Notes: generated by a model not told the origin, from the sequence alone. A stretch of DNA of 6,679 nucleotides from Candidatus Pacearchaeota archaeon (GCA_002687255.1 NYZR01000050.1:1-6679); one strand, 5' to 3'; positions 1 through 4,850 are shown, counted from the first letter of the stretch. Program-made: numbers and translations.

Positions 1-280
1 CCTGCGTGCCGATGTCAGCCGCCGCTCCCGAGGATCGTCCAGGTGCCCGCTTGAGAAGGTCGATGGCCCCGGAACGGTTGTCGGAGGTGACGAGGTTCAT
101 CACCGCTCCGAGATTGTCAACGGCCTCTTCGGCTACGACCTTGGCTGCCCAGTACTGGAGAAAAGGTTTGGGGAGGCACCTCAGCACCGAGGTGACACCC
201 ACGACCTTGGAACCGTGACGTGGGTCGATGTAATAGCGGCTGCCGTAGCGGGTGATCGTCCTGATCGATGGGACTGTCAT
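1..280 (-). CDS. RecB/Cas4-like PD-(D/E)XK nuclease, N-terminal part (runs off left edge)
   Basis: Translating the minus strand from ATG at 280-278 gives 93 uninterrupted residues to the window edge, starting MTVPSIRTITRYGSRYYI. The central segment VVGVTSVLRCLPKPFLQYWAAK, followed by an acidic/alanine helix and the edge segment AAADIGTQ, matches my recollection of the N-terminus of the phage 'Cas4 family' or RecB-like exonucleases of actinophages. There a G-T-x-VH motif follows immediately. The catalytic PD-(D/E)XK residues and any FeS cysteines lie outside the window, so activity cannot be judged. Proteins of this family process DNA ends in phage replication or recombination; they do not imply a CRISPR system. 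The gene follows a minus-strand terminator (321-356) and is preceded by one copy of the 27-bp start-associated element, so it is probably the first gene of its own unit. Its Shine-Dalgarno is weak (GAGAG, 6 bases before ATG). The gene is real with high confidence; the family call is moderate. Confidence 0.68.
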   Translation of the reverse strand, partial: MTVPSIRTITRYGSRYYIDPRHGSKVVGVTSVLRCLPKPFLQYWAAKVVAEEAVDNLGAVMNLVTSDNRSGAIDLLKRAPGRSSGAAADIGTQ

Positions 281-289
281 AGGGACTCT

Positions 290-316
290 CTCAGCGAGAA
301 TCCCCAGACCGTTCAG
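290..316 (-). repeat. 27-bp start-associated element, copy A (upstream of nuclease gene)
   Basis: Read on the minus strand it begins CTGAACGGTCTGG and ends ATTCTCGCTGAG, exactly 9 bases before the ATG at 280. It matches copy B (2155-2181) at 23 of 27 positions without gaps. It sits between the T-tract of the upstream terminator and the start codon. Any promoter dedicated to the nuclease gene would therefore have to overlap this element. Function is inferred. Confidence 0.7.
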
Positions 317-320
317 CCCA

Positions 321-356
321 AAACGAAGAAAAACCCCCCTGCCGAAACAGGAGGGC
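321..356 (-). terminator. Rho-independent terminator after the HTH gene
   Basis: On the minus strand an 8-bp stem, CCCTCCTG (355-348) with CAGGGGGG (341-334), encloses a 6-base loop and includes one G-T pair. It is followed by TTTTTCTTCGTTT (333-321). It begins 18 bases after the stop of the HTH gene. There is no T-run on the plus-strand side, so it acts on leftward transcription only. Confidence 0.8.
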
Positions 357-373
357 TCATCAGAGTGGTTGGA

Positions 374-586
374 CTAGCGAGGCACGCCTCTGTGGATCTG
401 ATCGACTCGCGACTTGGACACCCCCGAGATGGTGGCGACCTTGCGGACCGTGGCACCCTCTGCAAGGGCCTCAGCGATCAGACGGTCACGTTCCTCTTTG
501 AGGGCTGCCAGTTGGGCCTCAAGGCGCTCGATCTTCTTGGCGGTGGACCCCAGTGCAGTCACAGCGGCCATGGTAGCCACCGTCAC
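374..586 (-). CDS. Small coiled-coil / helix-turn-helix protein (70 aa)
   Basis: Probably a small DNA-binding protein. Residues about 17-45 form a charged heptad-like helix (KKIERLEAQLAALKEERDRL), and residues about 45-66 read as a short HTH: GATVRKVATISGVSKSRVDQ, a recognition-helix pattern like those of resolvase- or sigma-type HTHs. I chose GTG at 586-584 because it overlaps the upstream stop by four bases (GTGA) and lies 4 bases after GGAGG. A longer ATG start at 628 or a shorter ATG at 571 are alternatives. It is the last gene of a three-gene minus-strand operon and is followed directly by a terminator. By position it could bind the twin operators at 1351-1404 and autoregulate the operon, or be an excisionase/RDF-like factor. 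Both ideas are inference. The family is not recognised beyond the HTH. Confidence 0.75.
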   Translation of the reverse strand: MTVATMAAVTALGSTAKKIERLEAQLAALKEERDRLIAEALAEGATVRKVATISGVSKSRVDQIHRGVPR

Positions 587-1023
587 TTCCCCTCCTTCCA
601 ACCCGTGATCGAACCGCTGGTCGCCCATTCGGTCACTGCTGTTGTCAACTGCTCAAGGCCAGCGCCGAACCCGTCGCCATCGATGATGTGGAAGTGCCGC
701 CACTCGCACGCCCAATCGTCATCATCGGGGTTGTCGGGGTCTGGGCTGTAGTGGCCGATGGTGAAGTGGTCCCATTGCTCTTCGTAGGTGTCACTGATCG
801 GGTTCTGACCGTCACCGTGGAATGAGTAGACATCCGGGCCGGTGATCATCAGGAACGGTCCCTCGTCGGCCCGGTAGTAGGTCTCTGAGTTCCCGACGCC
901 GACGCAGGCGCAGTTGCCTCCGGTGTGTTCCCAGACGGCGACCTTGCCAAGAGGTGCCACGACCTCGCTGAGGCGGTCGGTGAGTTCGTGTCCGGTGATG
1001 CCCGTGCTGAATGAGTCGGCCAT
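583..1023 (-). CDS. Hypothetical phage protein, 146 aa, acidic
   Basis: I do not recognise this protein. It starts MADSFSTGITGHELTDRLSEV, where residues 10-25 look like a helix (HELTDRLSEVVAPLG). A more beta-like part follows, with a Cys-x-Cys pair (GGNCACVGVGN) and an aromatic/His-rich acidic stretch (SPDPDNPDDDDWACEWRHFH). There is no signal peptide or membrane segment. I chose ATG at 1023 because GGGAGG lies 7 bases upstream and the ATG overlaps the stop of the preceding gene by one base (TGATG). An upstream ATG at 1068 lies inside the neighbour and is unlikely. Its own stop overlaps the GTG of the HTH gene by four bases, so the three genes are translationally coupled. The composition and the position in an early-type operon suggest a cytoplasmic accessory protein, but no function can be assigned. 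Confidence 0.85.
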   Translation of the reverse strand: MADSFSTGITGHELTDRLSEVVAPLGKVAVWEHTGGNCACVGVGNSETYYRADEGPFLMITGPDVYSFHGDGQNPISDTYEEQWDHFTIGHYSPDPDNPDDDDWACEWRHFHIIDGDGFGAGLEQLTTAVTEWATSGSITGWKEGK

Positions 1024-1322
1024 CACTTGGCCTCCCAACCGAAGTGGCGCAGGGCAGGACTCAAGCAACCGATGCGGGATCGGACGTTGACTGGTCCGTT
1101 GTGCTTCTGGCTGTCGCAGAGGCCACTGATGTTGAGCACAGAGGCGAGGCCCAACAGGAGGGCGACGAACGCCTCCCGATCATCGGTCGGGAAGTCGTTG
1201 TCGCCACCCTCGAAGCGCATGGCCTGCTCCGGAAGGATGGCCTCAGCCAATCCCCAGAGTTTGTCAACCATCTCATTGGCGCGGGCGCTGCACGGTGGTG
1301 TGTTGAATTCGGTGGTTTCCAT
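1023..1322 (-). CDS. Hypothetical phage protein, 99 aa
   Basis: I do not recognise this protein. It starts METTEFNTPPCSARANEMVDKL and ends RSRIGCLSPALRHFGWEAK. The middle (residues about 13-30 and 45-68) is helical: ANEMVDKLWGLAEAILPE, then DREAFVALLLGLASVLNISG, the latter hydrophobic but short and probably a buried helix. Three cysteines are scattered without a metal-binding pattern. Start choice is open. ATG 1322 has AAAGG close upstream and AAGGAG 12 bases upstream, and it leaves the operator palindromes outside the gene. ATG 1376 has AAGGA 7 bases upstream but would place operator site 1 and the candidate promoter inside the coding region, adding an 18-residue tail with a Cys. I prefer 1322. 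It is the first gene of the operon controlled by the twin palindromes and overlaps the next gene by one base. Confidence 0.75.
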   Translation of the reverse strand: METTEFNTPPCSARANEMVDKLWGLAEAILPEQAMRFEGGDNDFPTDDREAFVALLLGLASVLNISGLCDSQKHNGPVNVRSRIGCLSPALRHFGWEAK

Positions 1323-1340
1323 TTGCCTTTGTTTCTCCTT

Positions 1341-1368
1341 GGTATAGGTATGTCCAGACACTGGACAA
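1341..1368 (-). promoter_or_regulatory. Candidate promoter of the three-gene operon
   Basis: On the minus strand TTGTCC (1368-1363) and TATACC (1346-1341) are separated by 16 bases, and each matches the sigma-70 consensus at four of six positions. Operator palindrome 1 fills the spacer and part of the -35 box. This is the arrangement expected of a repressible promoter. The start codon at 1322 follows within about 20 bases. The call rests on weak hexamers plus this geometry. Confidence 0.4.
1351..1367. promoter_or_regulatory. Operator-like palindrome 1, TGTCCAGACACTGGACA
   Basis: This is a perfect 7-bp inverted repeat around a 3-base centre, in the 89-base gap between the small membrane protein gene and the three-gene operon. 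Its half-site TGTCCAG is identical to that of palindrome 2. This is typical of a dimeric HTH repressor site. The binding protein is unknown; the HTH protein encoded at 374-586 is one candidate. Confidence 0.72.
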
Positions 1369-1387
1369 TAGGGCATGAACCCGTCCT

Positions 1388-1404
1388 TGTCCAGTATCTG
1401 GACA
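1388..1404. promoter_or_regulatory. Operator-like palindrome 2, TGTCCAGTATCTGGACA
   Basis: This perfect 7-bp inverted repeat has the same half-sites as palindrome 1 but a different 3-base centre, with centres 37 bp apart. Similarity extends outward: ATAGGT precedes site 1 by one extra base, and its complement ACCTAT follows site 2. The pair thus forms a larger mirrored structure (about 1344-1409). Conserved arms with a variable centre argue for protein binding rather than chance. Confidence 0.72.
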
Positions 1405-1411
1405 CCTATGG

Positions 1412-1576
1412 CTAGGAGGCCTGCTTCACCTTGGCAACGACCCGCTCACCAGTGATCAGGGCAACGACGCCCAGGAGGGCGGCAACCTGTTCACCGGACA
1501 GCGGCATGAAGGCGGCAGCCACGGCCACTAAGGCCTCGGCCAGCGCCATTAGGCGTGCATGGGGAATTGATTTCAA
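1412..1576 (-). CDS. Small hydrophobic (membrane-associated) phage protein, 54 aa
   Basis: A short reading frame directly downstream of the dNMP kinase encodes a protein with residues about 9-23 (LMALAEALVAVAAAF) and 30-42 (QVAALLGVVALIT) as hydrophobic stretches. A short polar turn (MPLSGEQ) separates them, and the tail is basic (ERVVAKVKQAS). It resembles the small one- or two-helix membrane proteins many actinophages encode, some annotated as holin-like, but no specific family is claimed. The start is TTG. AGGAG lies upstream, and TTG at 1576 gives a four-base overlap (TTGA) with the kinase stop, while the adjacent TTG at 1579 gives better Shine-Dalgarno spacing and one more residue. It is probably co-transcribed with the kinase. 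The twin operators follow its stop within 10 bases. Confidence 0.62.
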   Translation of the reverse strand: MKSIPHARLMALAEALVAVAAAFMPLSGEQVAALLGVVALITGERVVAKVKQAS

Positions 1577-2145
1577 CAATGTCTTCTCCTGTTTTGGAAT
1601 CGGGTAACCAACCGGTCGAGCCGACGATGGAGTTCATCGAGGCTTGAGTGGTTGGGGAGGACGTAGTCGGGCAGTAGGCCTGCGGACTCACGCTCTGATG
1701 CGTGGTCCATTACTGCGTCCGGTGCCGTGGTGGATCGGTTGATGCGAACGACGAGGCCACCGTGCTCACGAAGGGTGGAGGCCTCGTTGCGGAACCGGCA
1801 GTCGCTGACGACCACCGGCTGGTCGGATGGCAGGGCGTCAATGCGGTCGAACGTCCTGTTGACCCAGACATCCTGCCCGTGGAGTTGGCGGCCCAGTTCG
1901 GTGCCCAAGAGTTGAAGTATTCGTCTGACCTCGGGCCAGCGGGTCTTGGCCGTAGTCCATCCGTACTGGTGGACTACATCAGAGAGGCGACCGGCACCCG
2001 GAATGTAGGGGTCGAGGATCAGGGCTGCCTGTCTGATGGGGTCGGCGAAGGCCACTCGGGCGAAGCCGTGGGCCTCTGCCAGGTGGTCGGCAGCGGCGTC
2101 CTTGCCGCAACCCGGCGGGCCGGTCAGCCCAAATAGAATTCTCAC
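1573..2145 (-). CDS. Phage deoxynucleoside monophosphate kinase-like P-loop protein (190 aa)
   Basis: A predicted cytoplasmic kinase that phosphorylates dNMPs to dNDPs to supply phage DNA synthesis. The P-loop is at residues 9-16, GPPGCGKD, with Asp in place of the usual Ser/Thr after Lys, as I recall for phage dNMP kinases. Other family-like segments are VAFADPIRQA (31-40), ILQLLGTELGRQLHGQDVWV (76-95), VVVSDCRFRNEA (111-122, substrate/Walker-B region) and DHASE (147-151). I chose GTG at 2145 because it places the P-loop near the N-terminus. Upstream in-frame ATGs (2238, 2229) would add a non-conserved leader that runs through the 27-bp element. There is no clear Shine-Dalgarno, and the GTG lies in one arm of an 8-bp inverted repeat, so initiation may be regulated. 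It is the first gene of a unit transcribed from the AT-rich region. Confidence 0.82.
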   Translation of the reverse strand: MRILFGLTGPPGCGKDAAADHLAEAHGFARVAFADPIRQAALILDPYIPGAGRLSDVVHQYGWTTAKTRWPEVRRILQLLGTELGRQLHGQDVWVNRTFDRIDALPSDQPVVVSDCRFRNEASTLREHGGLVVRINRSTTAPDAVMDHASERESAGLLPDYVLPNHSSLDELHRRLDRLVTRFQNRRRHC

Positions 2146-2166
2146 CGAGATTGACTCAGTGAGAAT
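2138..2166 (-). promoter_or_regulatory. Inverted repeat enclosing the dNMP kinase start codon
   Basis: On the minus strand ATTCTCAC (2166-2159) and GTGAGAAT (2145-2138) are perfect 8-bp complementary arms around a 13-base loop. The GTG start is the first three bases of the second arm. In RNA this hairpin would sequester the start codon. The upstream arm is also part of the 27-bp element, so the dyad may instead be a protein-binding site. Confidence 0.5.
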
Positions 2167-2181
2167 GGCCAGATCGTTCAG
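2155..2181 (-). repeat. 27-bp start-associated element, copy B (upstream of dNMP kinase)
   Basis: On the minus strand it begins CTGAACGATCTGG and ends ATTCTCACTGAG, 9 bases before the GTG at 2145. It matches copy A at 23 of 27 positions and copy C at 19 of 27, with no gaps. Its spacing supports GTG 2145 as the true start. Confidence 0.7.
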
Positions 2182-2335
2182 AGGCCCTCTGACTTGATCT
2201 TGATCACAGATGACTTGTAGCACTGTCATCAGGATCACAAATACTTAATACTACTACTTATAACTGACTAGTTATTAGCCTTATTTCTACTATTACTTGA
2301 CACTTTAAATAGTATTAGTCTGGATAGATTTATCT

Positions 2336-2358
2336 GGAAGTTTTCTGAGAAAACCTCC
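2336..2358. promoter_or_regulatory. 23-bp near-palindrome, operator-like
   Basis: The core GTTTTC-TGA-GAAAAC is a perfect 6-bp inverted repeat, flanked by GGAA and CTCC, which are complementary at all but one pair. It lies at the edge of the AT-rich core, upstream of the rightward cassette. No T-run follows in the plus direction, so an operator is more likely than a terminator. Confidence 0.45.
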
Positions 2359-2406
2359 AAAATTGGGGTGGTCGGCGGAGCCCACCGTGTAGTGTTTACG
2401 TCCTGA

Positions 2407-2441
2407 CCTCGGCAGATGGGCGGACTCACTGCCCACCGAGG
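2407..2441 (+). promoter_or_regulatory. Leader hairpin before the rightward cassette
   Basis: CCTCGG (2407-2412) pairs with CCGAGG (2436-2441), and TGGGC (2417-2421) pairs with GCCCA (2431-2435). This makes an 11-bp stem with a 4-base bulge and a 9-base loop. It ends 8 bases before the GGAG of the first gene and could form a structured 5' leader or a DNA dyad. The octamer GCCCACCG in it also occurs at 2380-2387. Confidence 0.4.
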
Positions 2442-2460
2442 CTGGAAACGGAGAAGAGTA

Positions 2461-2646
2461 ATGGATAAGAAGTGCAGAGTTATTGACCATTTATCGGAGC
2501 AGGATTCACTGTTTTCGGCGAGTGATTACGACGGTCCCAAAGCGCCGTCTGTTGAAGAAAAGGTGGCGACGTTGGTGTACCGACGAGACCGCCTGATCAA
2601 GGGGCTTCAGCGTCTGCTCAGAGACGCAGAAAGGACGGAGGTCTGA
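2461..2646 (+). CDS. Hypothetical small protein, 61 aa, charged helical C-terminus
   Basis: I do not recognise this protein. It starts MDKKCRVIDHLSEQDSLFSA, passes through a Pro/Gly-containing linker (DYDGPKAPS), and ends in a probable long amphipathic helix from residue about 31 (VEEKVATLVYRRDRLIKGLQ and on), which could be a coiled-coil oligomerisation segment. I chose ATG 2461 because GGAG lies 7 bases upstream. ATG 2416 has no Shine-Dalgarno and falls in the leader hairpin. It is the first of two rightward genes, and its TGA overlaps the next ATG by one base. Standing opposite to, and convergent with, the integrase suggests a lysogeny-related or accessory ('moron') role. No DNA-binding motif is visible, so a repressor cannot be claimed. 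Confidence 0.75.
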   Translation: MDKKCRVIDHLSEQDSLFSASDYDGPKAPSVEEKVATLVYRRDRLIKGLQRLLRDAERTEV

Positions 2647-3092
2647 TGGGCACCGTCCATGAACTGTTCCCCACGGAGCAGGCATCCGCCCCCAGCAACA
2701 CGGACAGGCAACCTCTCACAATCAAAGAGGACTCCAAGGGTCACCGCTGGATTGGCATCGAACAACCAGACGGTGAACTGGCTCCCCCTGAGGGGCTCCG
2801 AACCGAGCGGGCGTCACGTCCACTGGGATTGGAGGACCGCTTGGTCTGCTGGTACCCAGAAGAGGACCGCTACGAGATCGTCAGAGTGGGCTCGATGACC
2901 TACGACGATCTGATTGCAGCGGCGCACTACTACGAGTGGCGTGGAAAGCCGTCACTGCTGGGGCAAGCCCTCCTGTGGCTGTGGTGGCACATCCACTCAC
3001 CACTGATGGACGACAGAGACGCCACCATCGAGTCCGTCATCGATGACGAGGGACACGACGCCCTCGACTTCCATTGGCAGACGGCGCTCTGA
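2646..3092 (+). CDS. Hypothetical protein, 148 aa, Trp-rich
   Basis: I do not recognise this protein. It opens with a polar N-terminus (MGTVHELFPTEQASAPSNTD). A segment that may be beta-rich follows (HRWIGIEQPDGELAP, DRLVCWYPEEDRYEIVRVGS), then a helical part with aromatic residues (MTYDDLIAAAHYYEWRGKPS, LLGQALLWLWWHIHSPLMDD) and an acidic tail. Residues about 104-115 (LLGQALLWLWWH) are hydrophobic but too short and too Trp-rich for a confident membrane helix. GGAGG stands 4 bases before ATG 2646, and the gene is coupled to the 61-residue gene by a TGATG overlap. It contains no recognisable enzyme or HTH motif. The pair might be a toxin-antitoxin-like, superinfection-exclusion or immunity cassette, but nothing in the sequence decides this. 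Confidence 0.82.
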   Translation: MGTVHELFPTEQASAPSNTDRQPLTIKEDSKGHRWIGIEQPDGELAPPEGLRTERASRPLGLEDRLVCWYPEEDRYEIVRVGSMTYDDLIAAAHYYEWRGKPSLLGQALLWLWWHIHSPLMDDRDATIESVIDDEGHDALDFHWQTAL

Positions 3093-3105
3093 GCCTCTGA
3101 TTGAC

Positions 3106-3166
3106 GGCGGGTGGGTGAAGCAACGACGCAATAGGGCGTCGGGGCAAAGAAAGGGGCACCCGCCCC
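3106..3166. terminator. Nested hairpins between convergent genes, including int terminator
   Basis: On the minus strand GGGGC (3166-3162), a 4-base loop and GCCCC (3157-3153) are followed by TTTCTTTG (3152-3145), a short but plausible terminator just past the int stop. A wider dyad, GGCGGGTG (3106-3113) with CACCCGCC (3157-3164), encloses a perfect 6-bp hairpin CGACGC/GCGTCG (3124-3141). The alternative structures could serve both converging units. No good plus-strand T-run is seen. Confidence 0.5.
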
Positions 3167-3169
3167 CAG

Positions 3170-4795
3170 TCAGCCAGCCGCTACCGCCATCACGTTGGGT
3201 GTGCTGTAGCCCCGTCGCCTCGCGGGCCTGTTGGCCAACTGCACCACGTTGTCCTCGGTTGCAAAAGCGATGATCGTGCGCCCTTCGATGTCGTCCAATG
3301 GCTTGGGCCGTCGCTCGATGGTGATCTCATCGATGAGCACTCGAAGGATCTCTCTCTTGAGGTGATGCTCCATCGCAGCCCAGGCGGAGCCCGGACCAAC
3401 GAGATCACCATCAGGGTCTTCACTGGCCTGCGTCAGATCAAGCAGGATTCCTAGGTCAGACTTGACCTCGGGCAGTGTTGCCAACTCGCCACGCATGGCA
3501 TTGATCTTCATCGTGGCCTCGTCTAGAAGGCGTTGGTACTCGTCGTCATCGAGCAGGCCGTTGAGGTTCTCTTTGCGAAATTTGGACATCCGGTTCTGGA
3601 GGATCGGCAACTGATCCTCGATCTCGCTGCGACGGGTGGCCTGCTCAGGCGAGAACGTCGAAAGCATCCGACGGCCCACCTCGTCAGCGATGGCCGATCC
3701 CGGCTCCAAGGCAGCAACGAAAAGGAGGGCCTGCCGAGCAACGTGGGTCTCGACCTCACTGTTGACTGCGTGCCACGGTTTGCAATCAAGGCAGGCGTAG
3801 TAGGCGTAAGTGTCCCCCGACTTGTTTGTCTTCGGGTGGAACGTCATTCCACCCCCACAATCGCCGCACCGAAGGAGTCCCCCAACTAGAGAGGTCGATA
3901 TCTTCCGCCGTGCCTTGGTTGGCTTGGACGGGTCAGCGGGGTTCAGGCGGCGTGCGACCAGAGCCCTATCGACCCGAGCAAACTTCGACTGGCTGATGAT
4001 CGGCTCGGCTACCTCGATGGGCTGGCCATCGTCGTCGGTAGCGACACTGCCGCCGTAGCGACGGTGCCCGATCAGGTGAACTGACCGAACGAATTGCGAC
4101 ATCGCGGACGCTGCCCACCGTCCGCCCGTTGAGGTCAGGTGCCCAGCGTCGTTGAGAAATCGGCAGGTCTCGGCCAAGGTGGCCCCTTCGATGAGGCGAT
4201 CAATCATGTCAACGATCACCGAGGCTGCGTCGTAGTCGATTGAAACCCCGTAGGGAGTGTCATGGTTGCGGACCCAGCCGAATGGTTGTGGACCCCCCAG
4301 GTGCTCGCCTCGGATGCGTTGCTCGTCCTTGCCAGCCCGCACTCGCTTTGCCAACTTTTCGGTTTCGGATCGTGCCAATGAGGCCTTGATGCCGTAGATC
4401 AACTCAAACTCGTCACCCTGAGTCTCGGAGTCGAGGCCACAGTTGGTGATGAGCCGACCGTTGACCTCATCGAGCCGGTCGAGCATCAGGCCAACCTCAG
4501 TCAGCCCTTTGCGGGTCTGGCGGTCAACTGCCCAGACAATCAGGGTCCGAAACTTGGTGCCCATGTCTTCGAGGGCTCGTTCCAACTGTGGTCTTCGGTT
4601 GGTCTTGAAGCGGCTGGCGCTGGTGCCCACTTTCTCGCGATAGACCTCGACCACCGTCAGGCCGTGGCGCTCGGCCAAGGCTTGGCAGTCCCTTTCCTGT
4701 CTGGCGTGACTCCGGTTGTCGGAATCGTCGGTGTCCCTCTCGTCGGCGGCGGAGCGCCTGACGTAGATGGCGGCGGTTTTCTGCGTGGCTCCCAT
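3170..4795 (-). CDS. int: Large serine recombinase (phage integrase), 541 aa
   Basis: Catalyses site-specific integration of the phage genome between attP and attB; excision would need a directionality factor. The N-terminal resolvase domain (about 8-160) has AIYVRRSA with the predicted nucleophile S15 and R13, and VDRQTR (D91, R92, R95) matching the conserved DRxxR. It is followed by the helix ending KLAKRVRAGKDEQRIRGEHL. The recombinase domain (about 165-300) begins GGPQPFGW. A zinc ribbon follows, with C310-x2-C313 and C335-x2-C338. A coiled-coil segment (about 385-445) and a basic C-terminal tail complete the typical large serine integrase layout and length. I chose ATG 4795: GGGAG is 5 bases upstream, and it starts 6 residues before AAIYVRRS. 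A TTG at 4831 is the first codon of the 27-bp element and unlikely. The candidate attP lies about 55 bp upstream, the usual place. Confidence 0.96.
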   Translation of the reverse strand: MGATQKTAAIYVRRSAADERDTDDSDNRSHARQERDCQALAERHGLTVVEVYREKVGTSASRFKTNRRPQLERALEDMGTKFRTLIVWAVDRQTRKGLTEVGLMLDRLDEVNGRLITNCGLDSETQGDEFELIYGIKASLARSETEKLAKRVRAGKDEQRIRGEHLGGPQPFGWVRNHDTPYGVSIDYDAASVIVDMIDRLIEGATLAETCRFLNDAGHLTSTGGRWAASAMSQFVRSVHLIGHRRYGGSVATDDDGQPIEVAEPIISQSKFARVDRALVARRLNPADPSKPTKARRKISTSLVGGLLRCGDCGGGMTFHPKTNKSGDTYAYYACLDCKPWHAVNSEVETHVARQALLFVAALEPGSAIADEVGRRMLSTFSPEQATRRSEIEDQLPILQNRMSKFRKENLNGLLDDDEYQRLLDEATMKINAMRGELATLPEVKSDLGILLDLTQASEDPDGDLVGPGSAWAAMEHHLKREILRVLIDEITIERRPKPLDDIEGRTIIAFATEDNVVQLANRPARRRGYSTPNVMAVAAG

Positions 4796-4804
4796 GGTTA
4801 CTCC

Positions 4805-4831
4805 CTCAGTGAGATTGACGTTTCCGTTCAA
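4805..4831 (-). repeat. 27-bp start-associated element, copy C (upstream of int)
   Basis: On the minus strand it begins TTGAACGGAAACG and ends AATCTCACTGAG, 9 bases before the int ATG. It is ungapped against copies A and B, with the first 8 and last 12 bases best conserved. Its last GAG merges into the int Shine-Dalgarno. Confidence 0.65.
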
Positions 4832-4850
4832 CCTTTTGGGGATGAGCCCT

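Larger units (their letters stand above)
2182..2460. promoter_or_regulatory. Divergent, AT-rich regulatory or origin-like intergenic region
   Basis: No credible gene is present here. The core, about 2235-2335, is strongly AT-rich, unlike everything else in the window. It contains several dyads: GATGAC/GTCATC (2209-2230, 10-base loop), ATAACT/AGTTAT (2260-2275, 4-base loop) and a 23-bp near-palindrome centred on GTTTTCTGAGAAAAC (2336-2358). A perfect -35 hexamer TTGACA occurs on the plus strand at 2297-2302, but no convincing -10 lies 16-18 bases on. The region must hold the divergent promoters for the leftward kinase unit and the rightward two-gene cassette. The easily melted core and dyads also fit a replication origin or a repressor-operator region. 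I cannot decide which. Confidence 0.6.

Noticed and set aside
1..280. CRISPR-Cas locus suggested by the Cas4-like nuclease
   Set aside because: Phage Cas4/RecB-like exonucleases occur without CRISPR. There is no array of spaced direct repeats and no other cas gene in the window.
290..316. 27-bp elements as part of N-terminally extended proteins
   Set aside because: The elements are in frame with the starts, but differences between copies are not concentrated at third codon positions. The leaders would also lack start codons with Shine-Dalgarno sites in two cases and would precede a P-loop and a resolvase N-terminus that normally lie at the protein start.
469..493. Possible fourth, degenerate copy of the 27-bp element inside the HTH gene
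   Set aside because: Only the first bases (CTCAGCGA on the plus strand) and a loosely similar CGTTC match. The spacing differs and no start codon follows, so chance is likely.
215..751. Plus-strand open frame of 178 codons opposite the HTH and 146-residue genes
   Set aside because: It runs across a terminator and three well-supported, coupled minus-strand genes, and it has no recognisable protein features. It is a shadow frame.
1011..1415. Plus-strand open frame of 134 codons across the 99-residue gene and the operators
   Set aside because: It overlaps the coupled minus-strand operon and both operator palindromes, and it looks like antisense coding.
1702..2136. Plus-strand open frame of 144 codons opposite the dNMP kinase
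   Set aside because: The minus strand encodes a clear P-loop kinase over the same bases.
2297..2330. Sigma-70 promoter built on the perfect TTGACA at 2297-2302
   Set aside because: No acceptable -10 hexamer lies 16-18 bases downstream. Reported only as an isolated hexamer inside the regulatory region.
2305..2490. Minus-strand 61-codon frame across the AT-rich region
   Set aside because: It overlaps the start of the rightward cassette and its leader hairpin and crosses an evident regulatory region. There is no convincing ribosome site.
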